Source: an uncultured delta proteobacterium (lineage in GTDB: Bacteria > Myxococcota_A > Bradymonadia > REDH01). Taken from it: DNA of 14,067 nt. The notes beneath the pieces were generated by a model. That model made no database searches and was not told where the DNA came from. It was given only the letters and a program-made list of their open reading frames with translations. The stretch covers positions 1 to 14,067 of the forward strand of contig CAIWGR010000174.1 of assembly GCA_903912275.1 (NCBI GenBank). Reading direction: 5' to 3'. Position numbers and translations under genes: made by a program. The first letter of the stretch is position 1. Each line of letters starts with the position of its first letter. Below, in pieces: positions 1-7,711 of this stretch.

Positions 1-1
1 C

Positions 2-382
2 GGTGACGGCGGCGAAGAGGTCTTCCTCGGCCGCGACTACAACCGTGCCGGCCGCTCCTACTCCGAGAAGACCGCCATCGAAGTGGATGAAGAGGTGCGC
101 AAGCTCCTTCAGGGCCGCTACGCCGACGCCAAGCAGATCCTCGAAGACAACAAGCCGATGCTCATTGGCATCGCCGAGGCGCTCCTTGAGTTCGAGTCCA
201 TCGATGGCGACGAAGTGAACGCTGTCGTTCACGGCAACATCGAGCAGGTCCGCAAGAACCGTGAGTCGGCCCGCGCCGCAGCCAAGGCTGCGCAGCCGGC
301 AACCGCCTTCCACACCAAGGATGCCGCCGGCCCGCGCGCCGCTGAGGCGGCCGCCCTCCGCCCGGCGAGCGGCGAAGCCTGA
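2..382 (+). CDS. ftsH: FtsH ATP-dependent zinc metalloprotease, C-terminal part (partial)
   Basis: This is the last 126 codons of a gene that begins before the window. The reading frame from base 2 gives the end of the FtsH M41 peptidase domain: EEVFLGRDYN, then YSEKTAIEVDEEV, then a helical stretch ending ALLEFESIDGDEV, which is the usual FtsH C-terminal pattern. The AAA+ ATPase module and the HEXXH zinc site lie upstream and are not visible. FtsH is a hexameric inner-membrane protease that degrades misfolded membrane proteins and some regulators. After the peptidase fold there is a tail of about 45 residues rich in Ala, Arg and Pro, consistent with the variable disordered tails of FtsH proteins. 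The TGA stop shares its last base with the folP ATG (TGATG), so the two are probably translationally coupled. The identification is firm; only the fragment can be described. Confidence 0.93.
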   Translation, partial: GDGGEEVFLGRDYNRAGRSYSEKTAIEVDEEVRKLLQGRYADAKQILEDNKPMLIGIAEALLEFESIDGDEVNAVVHGNIEQVRKNRESARAAAKAAQPATAFHTKDAAGPRAAEAAALRPASGEA

Positions 383-1233
383 TGCAGCCGTGGCGTTGGC
401 GCCACCGGAGAGGGACGCTCCACGGCATCACCGGGCGTCCCGCCATCATGGCGGTCATCAACCTCACCCCAGATTCCTTCTCCGATGGCGGGCGTTTCGA
501 CTCAATCGACGCCGCCGTCGCCCAGGCCGCTGAGGCAGCAGCGCTGGGCGCCGAGATCATCGACCTCGGCGCGGAGAGCACGCGGCCCGGCGCTCCGGCC
601 GTATCGGAGGCCGAGGAGCTGGAGCGGCTGCTGCCCGTGCTCCGGCAGCTCCGCGGTCGGACCCGCGCGCTGATCTCCATCGACACCACCAAGGCCGCCG
701 TCGCCGAGGCCGCTGCCGCCGAGGGGGCCGATATCATCAACGACATCTCAGGCGGCCTCTTTGAGCCTCGCATTCTGGCCGTGGTCCGCGACATGGGCCT
801 CGGCTTTGTCGCCATGCACACCACCGGCCGCCCCGCCGAGATGCAGCAGCGCGCGCAGTACGAATCGGTCACCCGAGAGGTCGCACAGGCGCTCCGCGAC
901 AGGCTCCAGGATGCCCTCGAAGCCGACATCGCCGGCGACGCTGTGATGCTCGACCCCGGCTTCGGCTTCGGCAAGCTGCTTCACCACAACCTAGAGCTCT
1001 TCTCGGCCCTCCCTGAACTCTGCCGCCTCCCGCGGCCGCTCCTCGTTGGGGTCAGTCGCAAGTCCATGCTGCGTGCTGTCGCCGGAATCGAGCGCGAGGG
1101 GCTCGAGCATGCGACGACCTCCGCCCATGTTCTCGCCACGATGGCCGGAGCTGCTGTGCTCCGAACGCACCACGTCGGTGCCGCCGTCGCGATGAGGCGC
1201 GCGCTGCTTCACCTACAGCCGCAAGCCGAGTAG
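382..1233 (+). CDS. folP: Dihydropteroate synthase
   Basis: This 283-residue cytoplasmic enzyme joins 6-hydroxymethyl-7,8-dihydropterin diphosphate to p-aminobenzoate, giving dihydropteroate in folate synthesis. The family's pterin and sulfonamide-site signatures are present in order: MAVINLTPDSFSDGG (23-37), GAESTRPG (63-70), IDTTK (100-104), NDISGG (120-125), MHTTGRP (145-151), DPGFGFGK (191-198) and GVSRKS (223-228). The last motif, usually R-x-H-D, reads RTHHV (261-265); the Arg and first His are kept and the Asp is replaced by His. Length is normal for the family (about 270-285). The ATG overlaps the ftsH stop and there is no clear Shine-Dalgarno sequence, which fits coupling. FolP after FtsH and before CdaA is a gene order I associate with myxobacteria and relatives. 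Confidence 0.95.
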   Translation: MQPWRWRHRRGTLHGITGRPAIMAVINLTPDSFSDGGRFDSIDAAVAQAAEAAALGAEIIDLGAESTRPGAPAVSEAEELERLLPVLRQLRGRTRALISIDTTKAAVAEAAAAEGADIINDISGGLFEPRILAVVRDMGLGFVAMHTTGRPAEMQQRAQYESVTREVAQALRDRLQDALEADIAGDAVMLDPGFGFGKLLHHNLELFSALPELCRLPRPLLVGVSRKSMLRAVAGIEREGLEHATTSAHVLATMAGAAVLRTHHVGAAVAMRRALLHLQPQAE

Positions 1234-1299
1234 CCTCGCCCGAGCGGGGGAGCGGGTGACCACCAGCCACCCCCAACCGACTCCGAACCAGCCCAGAGC

Positions 1300-2145
1300 A
1301 TGCCCGCCTTCTCCGCCTCCGAACTTCGAAACCTCGCCACGGGGCTCATCGACTTCTCGTTGGTCTTCCTCATCATCTATCGGCTGCTGCTGCTCATCCG
1401 CGGCACCCGAGCCATGCAGGTGATGACCGGCCTGATCGTCATCGTCGCGGGCTACTTCCTCTCCTCCGACGACTACCTCGGCCTGCCCACGCTGCACTGG
1501 CTCCTCGACAAATTCTTCGGCGCGATTGTGCTCGTCGCAGTGGTGCTCTTTCAGAACGACATCCGGCGTGCCTTCTCTCGCGTCGTCGAGACGAAGTGGC
1601 TCGGCGGACGCTCGCGAAACACCGCGCTCGGCTGGGTCGAAGAGGTGCTGAAGGGCGTCTCGATGTTGCGCGAGGCACGCATCGGCGGAATCGTGGTCAT
1701 CGAGCGCGACGCCGACCTCTCGCCGCTCGCCGAGTCGGGCACGACGCTGGACGCGGCGGTCTCCAAGGAGGTGCTCTTCGCCATCTTCAACCCGGGTCTC
1801 GCCAGCCCGCTGCACGACGGCGCCTGCATCATCCGGGGCGGCCGCATCGCCGCCGCAGCCTGCTTTCTGCCGCTCACGACGAACGCCGAGGTGGACCGCA
1901 CAATGGGCACCCGCCACCGCGCCGCCATCGGCGTCACCGAGGAGCTCGACGCGGTCGCCCTGGTGGTCTCGGAGTCCACGCAGCGCATCACCGTTGCGGT
2001 CGGCGGCCACCTCTCGCGTGACCTCACGATGCCGGAGCTCCGCCAGCTCCTCGTCTCGCTCCTCAACAGGCCGCCTGGCGGAGCCGACCCCGAGCTCCCC
2101 TCGGACGAGACCATGCAACGCCAACCGTCGGCGGAGGCGCAATGA
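1300..2145 (+). CDS. cdaA: Diadenylate cyclase CdaA (membrane-bound DAC domain)
   Basis: The 281-residue protein makes the second messenger c-di-AMP from two ATP. The N-terminus has three hydrophobic segments (about 15-34, 40-54 and 72-84), followed by a short linker (FQNDIRRAFSRV) and the DAC domain from about residue 110. The two catalytic signatures are intact: DGA within PLHDGACII (173-175) and RHR within GTRHRAAIGVTEE (205-207). This architecture and length match CdaA rather than DisA or CdaS. It follows folP by 66 bp and its stop overlaps the cdaR ATG (ATGA), so the cyclase and its regulator are probably made together. The ATG at 1300 has only a weak purine stretch before it. In Firmicutes CdaA forms a complex with CdaR and GlmM; the same three genes are adjacent here, so I infer a similar control by the peptidoglycan precursor pathway. 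Confidence 0.96.
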   Translation: MPAFSASELRNLATGLIDFSLVFLIIYRLLLLIRGTRAMQVMTGLIVIVAGYFLSSDDYLGLPTLHWLLDKFFGAIVLVAVVLFQNDIRRAFSRVVETKWLGGRSRNTALGWVEEVLKGVSMLREARIGGIVVIERDADLSPLAESGTTLDAAVSKEVLFAIFNPGLASPLHDGACIIRGGRIAAAACFLPLTTNAEVDRTMGTRHRAAIGVTEELDAVALVVSESTQRITVAVGGHLSRDLTMPELRQLLVSLLNRPPGGADPELPSDETMQRQPSAEAQ

Positions 2146-3059
2146 GACTTCCTCGCTGGCTCTCGGACAACTTCCGCCTCAAACTCTTCGCGCTCATCCT
2201 CACGACGCTCGTCTACGGAATTGTCGTTGCGGGGCGAACCTACGAGCGCGAACTCTCCTTCACGGTCGCGGTCGATGGCCTCGCCGAAGACCAGGTGCTG
2301 GTGCGCGAGGCGCCCGAAATTCGGGTGCGCCTGGTCGCGACGCCTGGCGGCTTCTCAAGCCTCGCTGATGCCTCAAGGCGGGTCATTCACCTCGCCCTTC
2401 CTGCGGCGGGCAAGGGGCAGTTCCACCTCTCCGATGCAGACCTTCCGCTGCCCCGCGGTGTGAAGGCGCTCTCCATCTTGCCCGAGTCGTTCGACCTCCG
2501 GGTCGAGAAGGTCGTGACCAAGACGCTGCCCGTCCGCGCCGAGTCCAGGGGTACGCCGGCGGCGGGCCACCAGGTGACCTCGCTTCGCCCCATCCCGGAC
2601 AAGATTCAGGTACGGGGACCGCAGTCGGTCTTCGCCTCGCTATCGAGCGTGACCACGGAGGCCATCGATGTCGAAGGGCGTGAAGAGGACTTCGGTGCCC
2701 GCGTCAGGTTCACCACGGAGATCCCCTTCGTCGTGCTCCCCTCCGACGGCATCGACGTGGCGGTTGGCATCGATGGCGCCGTAGGCTCCCGCACGCTCTC
2801 TAAGGTGGCCATCGAGCTTCTCGGGCCGCACGCAGACCGGGCCTCGCTGGAGCGAAAGAGCCTGCAGGTGCGTCTGCGTGGCCCGCGCGCAGTGCTCGAC
2901 GAACTCGACGCCTCATCGCTCTTCGCCACCATCGACCTGCTGAAGCTGCCGAGCCAACTTCCGGGGACCTACGGGGTGAAGCCGCAGCTGCTCAATCTGC
3001 CGCCCGAAGTAGAGGTACAGCGGCTCACGCCGGAGACACTCAAGTTGACGCTCCGCTGA
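2142..3059 (+). CDS. cdaR: CdaR, YbbR-domain regulator of CdaA
   Basis: The 305-residue protein has a short cytoplasmic N-terminus (MRLPRWLSDNFRLK), one transmembrane helix (about 15-31), then an extracytoplasmic part. That part fits three YbbR-like beta-rich repeats at about 36-122, 126-210 and 218-303. Phrases such as KIQVRGPQSVFASLSSVTTE (154-173), echoed by LQVRLRGPRAVLDEL (241-255), are typical of the YbbR repeat. Proteins of this family bind CdaA in the membrane and modulate its cyclase activity. Firmicute CdaR commonly has three or four repeats, so this is normal size. The ATG overlaps the cdaA stop, confirming pairing. No catalytic residues are expected. Assignment rests on topology, repeat pattern and position between cdaA and glmM. 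Confidence 0.9.
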   Translation: MRLPRWLSDNFRLKLFALILTTLVYGIVVAGRTYERELSFTVAVDGLAEDQVLVREAPEIRVRLVATPGGFSSLADASRRVIHLALPAAGKGQFHLSDADLPLPRGVKALSILPESFDLRVEKVVTKTLPVRAESRGTPAAGHQVTSLRPIPDKIQVRGPQSVFASLSSVTTEAIDVEGREEDFGARVRFTTEIPFVVLPSDGIDVAVGIDGAVGSRTLSKVAIELLGPHADRASLERKSLQVRLRGPRAVLDELDASSLFATIDLLKLPSQLPGTYGVKPQLLNLPPEVEVQRLTPETLKLTLR

Positions 3060-3073
3060 TGCAAGACTACCTC
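3045..3073 (+). promoter_or_regulatory. Possible weak promoter before glmM
   Basis: TTGACG (3045-3050) is followed after 17 bp by TACCTC (3068-3073), overlapping the end of cdaR. The -35 match is good but the -10 matches TATAAT at only two positions. It would place a transcript start in the 60-bp cdaR-glmM gap, the only gap longer than a few bases between cdaA and pdxJ. Support is weak, and the TTGACG also encodes CdaR residues. Confidence 0.2.
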
Positions 3074-3119
3074 GGAAGAGCCTGTTTCTGGGCCAAAGTG
3101 TGCGACTGGAGATCAGACC

Positions 3120-4475
3120 ATGAGTGAGCGAAGGTACTTCGGAACCGACGGTATCCGGGGCACGGCGAATGCCGCTCCCATGACGGTGGAGACCGCGTTG
3201 GCGTTGGGTCGCGCAGTGGCCACGCGCTTCAACCGGACCGGCCATCGCGCCAAGATTCTGGTCGGCAAAGACACCCGGCTCTCCGGCTACATGTTCGAGG
3301 CGGCGCTGGTCGCCGGTATCACCAGCACGGGTGCCGATGTCATCCTGCTCGGGCCGCTCCCGACGCCCGGCATCGCCTTCCTCACCACCTCCATGCGGGC
3401 CGATGCCGGCATCGTGCTCAGCGCGTCGCACAACCCCTTCGAAGACAACGGCCTCAAGGTCTTCGGTCACGATGGCTTCAAGCTGCCGGACGATGTCGAG
3501 ATGGACCTCGAGCGCATGATGGACAGCCCGGCTGCCATGAAGGTGGCGCGCGGGCGCGACCTCGGACGCGCCAAGCGGGTGGACGACGCGATGGGACGCT
3601 ATGTCACCCACCTCAAGACCATGCTCCGCGCGGAGTACGACCTCTCGGGGCTCCGCATCGTCGTGGACTGCGCCAACGGGGCCGCCTACCGCGCTGCTCC
3701 GACACTCCTCGCCGAGCTCGGCGCCACCGTCTTCGCCATTGGCGTGACCCCGGATGGCACCAACATCAATGACGGGTGCGGCTCGCTCCACCCGGAGCAG
3801 GCTGCGGCGGCCGTCAAGTCTCACGGGGCACATCTCGGCATCGCGCTCGACGGAGACGCCGACCGGCTCATCCTCATCGACGAACGCGGCGATGTGGTCG
3901 ATGGAGACGCAGTCATGGCGCTCGCAGCGCTCGACCTCAAGGAGCATGGGCTCCTCCGCGGCGACACCGTCGTCGCCACCGTCATGTCGAACCTCGGCTT
4001 GGAGCACGCCCTGTCGCGTGCTGGCATCCGATTGGAGCGCACCGCCGTTGGCGACCGCTACGTGGTGCAGCGGATGCGCGAAGGTGGCTTCAATTTCGGC
4101 GGAGAGCAGTCGGGCCACCTCGTCTTCCTCGACCACGCGACCACGGGTGACGGGCTCGTCGCTGCGCTTCAGGTGCTCAACGTGATGCAGGGACGACAGC
4201 GCCCGCTCAGTGAGCTGGCGCAGGTCATGCAGCGGCTCCCGCAGGTGCTCGTCAATCTCAAGGTTCCCGAAAAGCGCCCGCTCGCAAGCCTTCCGCTCGC
4301 CTCTGCGGCGATGGCGGATGTGGAGGCGAAGCTGGGGAAGGACGGACGCATCCTCGTCCGCTACTCTGGTACCGAGGCCAAGATTCGGGTCATGATTGAA
4401 GGGCCCGACGAGGCCATCATCGGCACCTTCGCCCAGGAGGTCGTTGCGGCGATCTCCAAGGACTTCGGAGTCTGA
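3120..4475 (+). CDS. glmM: Phosphoglucosamine mutase
   Basis: The 451-residue cytoplasmic enzyme interconverts glucosamine-6-phosphate and glucosamine-1-phosphate, feeding UDP-GlcNAc, peptidoglycan and lipid A. All four active-site loops of the alpha-D-phosphohexomutase family are seen. The phosphoserine loop is GIVLSASHNPFEDNG, with the catalytic Ser at 103. The metal loop is DGDADR (244-249). The sugar loop is GEQSGH (328-333). The phosphate loop is RYSGTEAKIRVMIEG (414-428). FGTDGIRG near the N-terminus and normal length support GlmM over phosphomannomutase. The ATG at 3120 has a clear GGAG at 3108-3111, eight bases upstream, one of the better ribosome sites in the window. A 60-bp gap separates it from cdaR. 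GlmM is a known partner and inhibitor of CdaA in Firmicutes, so the neighbourhood is functionally meaningful. Confidence 0.97.
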   Translation: MSERRYFGTDGIRGTANAAPMTVETALALGRAVATRFNRTGHRAKILVGKDTRLSGYMFEAALVAGITSTGADVILLGPLPTPGIAFLTTSMRADAGIVLSASHNPFEDNGLKVFGHDGFKLPDDVEMDLERMMDSPAAMKVARGRDLGRAKRVDDAMGRYVTHLKTMLRAEYDLSGLRIVVDCANGAAYRAAPTLLAELGATVFAIGVTPDGTNINDGCGSLHPEQAAAAVKSHGAHLGIALDGDADRLILIDERGDVVDGDAVMALAALDLKEHGLLRGDTVVATVMSNLGLEHALSRAGIRLERTAVGDRYVVQRMREGGFNFGGEQSGHLVFLDHATTGDGLVAALQVLNVMQGRQRPLSELAQVMQRLPQVLVNLKVPEKRPLASLPLASAAMADVEAKLGKDGRILVRYSGTEAKIRVMIEGPDEAIIGTFAQEVVAAISKDFGV

Positions 4476-4476
4476 G

Positions 4477-5232
4477 ATGCACCGGCCCCGCCTCGGCGTG
4501 AACATCGACCACATCGCCACGCTTCGGCAGGCGCGCGGGACGCGCTACCCTGAGCCACTCCTGGGCGCGCAGCTGGCGCAGCTCGGAGGCGCAGACCAGA
4601 TTACCGTCCACCTGCGCGAAGACCGGCGCCACATCCAGGACCGCGATGTGCGGCTGCTGCTCGAGGTGGTCACCTGTCCGCTTAACCTCGAGATGGGACT
4701 CACGGAGGAGATGATCGCCATCGCGCTCGACGTGCGCCCCGACACCGTGACACTGGTGCCCGAGCGGCGCGAGGAGCGAACCACCGAGGGCGGACTCGAC
4801 CTCACACCGCGCGCAGAAGCGATCGCCGACTTTGCGGTCGCCTGTGCCGCGCGCGGCATCGAACTTTCGCTCTTCATTGAGGCCTCCGAGCAACAGATTC
4901 GGCTCTCCAAGCAGGTGGGCGCCTCCATCGTCGAACTCCACACCGGTGAGTTCGCGGAGGCGAAAGCGGGCCAGCAGGCTGCCGAGGTTGATCGGCTGCG
5001 AGACGGCGCGAAGCTGGCAAAGAGCCTGGGCCTGACGGTCGCCGCCGGCCACGGCCTCCACTACGAGAACATCTTTCCGCTGCTCGAGGTGGTGGAAATC
5101 GAAGAGTACAACATCGGTCACGCCATCGTGGCGCGCGCCCTCTTCGTCGGCTTTCAGGCCGCCGTGGCGGAGATGGTCGCGCTGCTGGGGGACCGCCGGC
5201 CGCCACACCCGTGGCGCCCCTCGACGCGTTGA
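4477..5232 (+). CDS. pdxJ: Pyridoxine 5'-phosphate synthase
   Basis: The 251-residue TIM-barrel enzyme condenses 1-deoxy-D-xylulose 5-phosphate with 3-amino-1-hydroxyacetone 1-phosphate to make pyridoxine 5'-phosphate, the last ring-forming step of DXP-dependent vitamin B6 synthesis. Diagnostic stretches are LGVNIDHIATLRQARGT (6-22), ITVHLREDRRHI (42-53, catalytic His45), NLEM (70-73, Glu72), TTEGGLD (102-108), ELHTG (153-157), AGHGLHYEN (190-198) and NIGHAI (212-217). The open frame extends upstream to 4396, but the family begins at this ATG, one base after the glmM stop; I chose it on protein similarity. The C-terminus has a short Pro/Arg-rich extension (about 240-251) that overlaps the possible start of the next gene. 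PdxJ after GlmM is a common order in deltaproteobacteria. Confidence 0.96.
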   Translation: MHRPRLGVNIDHIATLRQARGTRYPEPLLGAQLAQLGGADQITVHLREDRRHIQDRDVRLLLEVVTCPLNLEMGLTEEMIAIALDVRPDTVTLVPERREERTTEGGLDLTPRAEAIADFAVACAARGIELSLFIEASEQQIRLSKQVGASIVELHTGEFAEAKAGQQAAEVDRLRDGAKLAKSLGLTVAAGHGLHYENIFPLLEVVEIEEYNIGHAIVARALFVGFQAAVAEMVALLGDRRPPHPWRPSTR

Positions 5233-6857
5233 GCGGCCGCGGGCTCAGCTTCGCTCCGGTGCTCCGATGGGCGCTCCTCTGCGCCACACTGGGCACAGGA
5301 TGCGATGCTGCAGACTACTCCGACCTCACCACGCTCGAAGTGACCAGCACGACCGCGCCGCAGACCGATGCGGGCGCCTTCGAGACGACCCGCGTCTTCG
5401 CCCTCTCCGAGGTCGGTCGCGCCTCCATCGACTATGTTTTGCGCGCCGGCGAGACAGCCTCCTCGCTTCAGCTCGCTGCGCAGATGCAGACCTCCGGAGA
5501 CTCCGATTCTGCCGCCTGCGAGGCGCTGGGCGCCGTGTCGATTGGGCAGCTCTCGCCCTCGAGCGAGGCCACCGCGACCGCCGCGTCGGCCGACAACGAC
5601 CTCCTCACCTTCGACCGGGCCTTTGAGGTAGGTGCGCCCGCTGCTGCGCCCGATGCCGAGCTCCGCTTCCTGCGCTTTCGCCCCTCCGGCTCTGGCGTCG
5701 TCAGCATCAACCTCTTTGTGAGTCCCGCCACGGCCGAGCCGCGCCTCGTCGTTGAGGGCGCTGAGTTGCTGCCGAGCCTGATTCGTGGGACCGACGCGAG
5801 CTGCGTGGCGCAAGGTGGCGTCGTCTACCGCTACGAGGTCGAGGCCTCCAAGGTCCATCTGCTCGGCTGGAGCGCCGCAACGTTGCGGGCGGATCGACCA
5901 CGGCTGCTCCTTCAGATCGCCTGCGAGACCAACCGGTCGGTGCCCTCCACCTGCGCCGGACACGTCGCGCTGCCCACAGCAACCATTCCAAGTACGCTAG
6001 CGGCCGGCGCCTCGGAGACAGGACACATCTCCACGGGACTGCTGGGCATCGGAGACCGCATTGTCCTCGCGCTGCGTTGTAAGCCGGCAGAGGGCGCGAC
6101 CGCCTGCGATGGCACGAGCGATGTCGTCGTCCGCTTCGAGCCCGTGGAATGCAAATCTGCAGCCGACTGCAACGCCTCACAGAGCTGCTCTTCGGACGGC
6201 TACTGCGCGGGCGAGACGGCCTGCTCCACGGGCGGGCTTCCTTCACGCGGCTGGCTGCTCGCCGGCGGATTGTTGTTGGCGCTCGCAGCGCGCCGACGGC
6301 GGTTGCTCCGCGCTGCAGCCGCAACAGCGCTCCTCCTTCTTGCGCCGATGCGGGCATCGGCCTCGGTTCCGCAAGGCACCGAGGTCTTCGCGGAGGTAGG
6401 CGCGGGCTCCCGCCTCTTTCTCGGCTCCTTCTACGACCTCGCGGGCGCCGGCGGCTCACTCTACGAACGCCAAGGGTTACAGTTTGGCCCGTGGGGAGGA
6501 CGGGTGACACTCGCCGCCGACTACACACTCACCAACCAGCCCGCGCCCCCCTTTCAGCCATCGCTCCAGACGCTCGCCATCTCGCTCGGCGCGCAGCGGC
6601 GGTTCATGCTCTCCGGCCTCGACTTCGAAGCCGGCGCCGACATCACGAGCCTCGGCGTTCTGGCCAACCCGCTGGTCGCCTACACCGGGCCCGCCACCAA
6701 CTTCGTCGGGCTGGATACCGAGCTCCGCTGGCTCTGGATGAACAGCTCGCAGCAACACCTCGCCGTCGGCACCCAGCTCTCAGGCTTCTTTGACCGGGGC
6801 GGCTTTCGGCCGTCGGTCGCGCTGACGGTCGGCGTCGGCTTTCGGACCACGCCGTGA
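5211..6857 (+). CDS. Unrecognised composite lipoprotein: extracytoplasmic domain + MYXO-CTERM-like segment + second signal-like segment + beta-barrel-like domain
   Basis: I do not recognise this 548-residue protein as a whole. It starts with a lipoprotein signal (LRWALLCATLGTG before Cys31). Residues 32-310 are an Ala/Ser/Thr-rich extracytoplasmic region of unknown fold with several Cys. Residues 314-338 form a Cys-rich linker (Cys 314, 320, 326, 332, 338) like those of myxobacterial surface proteins. Then comes GGLPSRGWLLAGGLLLALAA with RRRR at 361-364, resembling a MYXO-CTERM sorting tail, which normally ends a protein. Here the frame continues into a second hydrophobic stretch (368-379) with a signal-peptidase-like ASAS (382-385). 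About 160 residues of alternating, Gly- and aromatic-rich sequence follow, like a small outer-membrane barrel. The start is uncertain: GTG 5211, TTG 5229 (overlapping the pdxJ stop as TTGA) and GTG 5259 all keep the lipobox. The stop overlaps the next gene. It could be a true fusion, two merged genes or an unusual processed precursor. Confidence 0.8.
   Translation: MAPLDALSGRGLSFAPVLRWALLCATLGTGCDAADYSDLTTLEVTSTTAPQTDAGAFETTRVFALSEVGRASIDYVLRAGETASSLQLAAQMQTSGDSDSAACEALGAVSIGQLSPSSEATATAASADNDLLTFDRAFEVGAPAAAPDAELRFLRFRPSGSGVVSINLFVSPATAEPRLVVEGAELLPSLIRGTDASCVAQGGVVYRYEVEASKVHLLGWSAATLRADRPRLLLQIACETNRSVPSTCAGHVALPTATIPSTLAAGASETGHISTGLLGIGDRIVLALRCKPAEGATACDGTSDVVVRFEPVECKSAADCNASQSCSSDGYCAGETACSTGGLPSRGWLLAGGLLLALAARRRRLLRAAAATALLLLAPMRASASVPQGTEVFAEVGAGSRLFLGSFYDLAGAGGSLYERQGLQFGPWGGRVTLAADYTLTNQPAPPFQPSLQTLAISLGAQRRFMLSGLDFEAGADITSLGVLANPLVAYTGPATNFVGLDTELRWLWMNSSQQHLAVGTQLSGFFDRGGFRPSVALTVGVGFRTTP
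6222..6302 (+). other. Internal MYXO-CTERM-like sorting motif in the composite protein
   Basis: Codons 338-364 encode Cys, a short Gly/Ser/Pro spacer, a hydrophobic run (WLLAGGLLLALAA) and a four-Arg cluster. This Cys-helix-Arg layout is that of MYXO-CTERM surface-sorting tails, which are normally the last residues of a protein. Here 184 further codons follow in frame. The match is by eye to the general pattern, not by a profile search. Confidence 0.5.
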
Positions 6858-7711
6858 TGCGCAGCGTGGTAGCGGGAGCACTGCTGCTCTGGGTCGCAGC
6901 CTGCACCCCTGCTGCGCCCACGATACCGCCTGCTGCGGCAACGCCCCTCGCAGACCTGATCTCGCTATCGCCCGCGATCACCGAGACGGTGGCGTTGTTG
7001 GGCGCAGAAAGCCGCCTGAAGGGGCGGTCCGACTGGTGCAGCGAGCCTGCCTCGGTGCGCGCCCTCCCCGCCTTCGGCACCTCGCTCACGCCCGCACTGG
7101 AGCGCATCGCCAGCGCCCGTCCCGCACGCCTGCTTATCGACGGAAGCCTGGGAAACCGGCGCGACCAGCTCGAGGCGCTCGCACCGGTAGAGGTGCTGCC
7201 CTGGCTCACGGTCGAAGAGGTGATGGACTCCACGCGGCGGATCGGCAAACTCGTTGACCGGGTCGAGGCGGCGGATCGGCTCGCGGAGCGTTTCCGGCCA
7301 TGGCTCCGGCCGCTGCCGGCGGAGACACACGCGGTGCTGCTCCTCATTGGCGACGACGGCTCCGAAACAGGGACCTTCTGGTTCGTGAAGGAGGGGTCGC
7401 TGCATGGTGCGATGCTCCGCGCTGCGGGCTGGCGAAACGCGATAGCGGAGCCCGTCGCGACACCTTCGCTCTCGGCCGAGGCGCTGCTGCGGCTCGACCC
7501 GGAGGCCATCGTGGTGCTGGTCGCGAAGCCCGCGGCGGCGGCAGATCGCCAAGCGTTGCAGGAGGCCTTCGCAAAGTTCGAAGGCCTGCGCGCGGTTCGG
7601 TCGCATCGGCTGGCGCTGTTGGCCGACCCCAACATCCTCTCGACCGGTCCGTCGCTGCTGGCGACGGAGGCAAAATTGTCGGCGATCCTCACGCCATGGG
7701 GAGCTCCATGA
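6857..7711 (+). CDS. BtuF-like periplasmic binding lipoprotein of an ABC importer (cobalamin or ferric chelate)
   Basis: This 284-residue protein has a short lipoprotein signal (GALLLWVAA before Cys16) and a Pro/Ala-rich spacer. A cobalamin/Fe3+-siderophore binding fold follows. The opening LISLSPAITETVALLGAESRLKGRSDWC (34-61) closely follows the BtuF pattern 'I-S-L-S-P-x-x-T-E ... L-G ... G-x-x-D-x-C'. It continues with LERIASARPARLLID (81-95), the usual 'E-x-I ... P-D-L-V-I' position with the Asp replaced. A C-terminal helix carries GPSLLATEAKLSAIL. It should capture the ligand in the periplasm and deliver it to the permease encoded two genes downstream. GTG 6854 and ATG 6857 are adjacent in-frame starts; I prefer ATG 6857, which overlaps the previous stop as TGATG. 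The ligand cannot be settled from sequence alone; no cobalamin riboswitch is visible in front. Confidence 0.82.
   Translation: MRSVVAGALLLWVAACTPAAPTIPPAAATPLADLISLSPAITETVALLGAESRLKGRSDWCSEPASVRALPAFGTSLTPALERIASARPARLLIDGSLGNRRDQLEALAPVEVLPWLTVEEVMDSTRRIGKLVDRVEAADRLAERFRPWLRPLPAETHAVLLLIGDDGSETGTFWFVKEGSLHGAMLRAAGWRNAIAEPVATPSLSAEALLRLDPEAIVVLVAKPAAAADRQALQEAFAKFEGLRAVRSHRLALLADPNILSTGPSLLATEAKLSAILTPWGAP
7698..7703 (+). promoter_or_regulatory. Ribosome binding site fixing the ABC ATPase start
   Basis: GGGGAG lies four bases before ATG 7708. An earlier in-frame ATG at 7696 overlaps this sequence and has no such site, so 7708 is the better start. The site lies inside the end of the binding-protein gene. 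Confidence 0.5.

Noticed and set aside
1235..1252. GC-rich hairpin just after the folP stop, considered as a terminator
   Set aside because: The stem is short with one mismatch and there is no T tract; the downstream genes continue in the same direction 66 bp later, so readthrough is more likely.
2913..4520. Long minus-strand open frame (535 codons) opposite glmM
   Set aside because: It is a shadow of the GC-rich codon pattern of glmM; the product is low-complexity Arg/Glu/Val-rich text with no family motif, while the + strand carries a complete enzyme.
5160..5260. Possible cobalamin riboswitch before the transporter run
   Set aside because: There is no untranslated leader; pdxJ coding sequence runs into the next gene, leaving no room for the B12-box structure.
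7300..7707. Upstream extension of the ATPase reading frame
   Set aside because: It lies inside the binding-protein gene in another frame; ABC homology begins at 7708, which has a good ribosome site.
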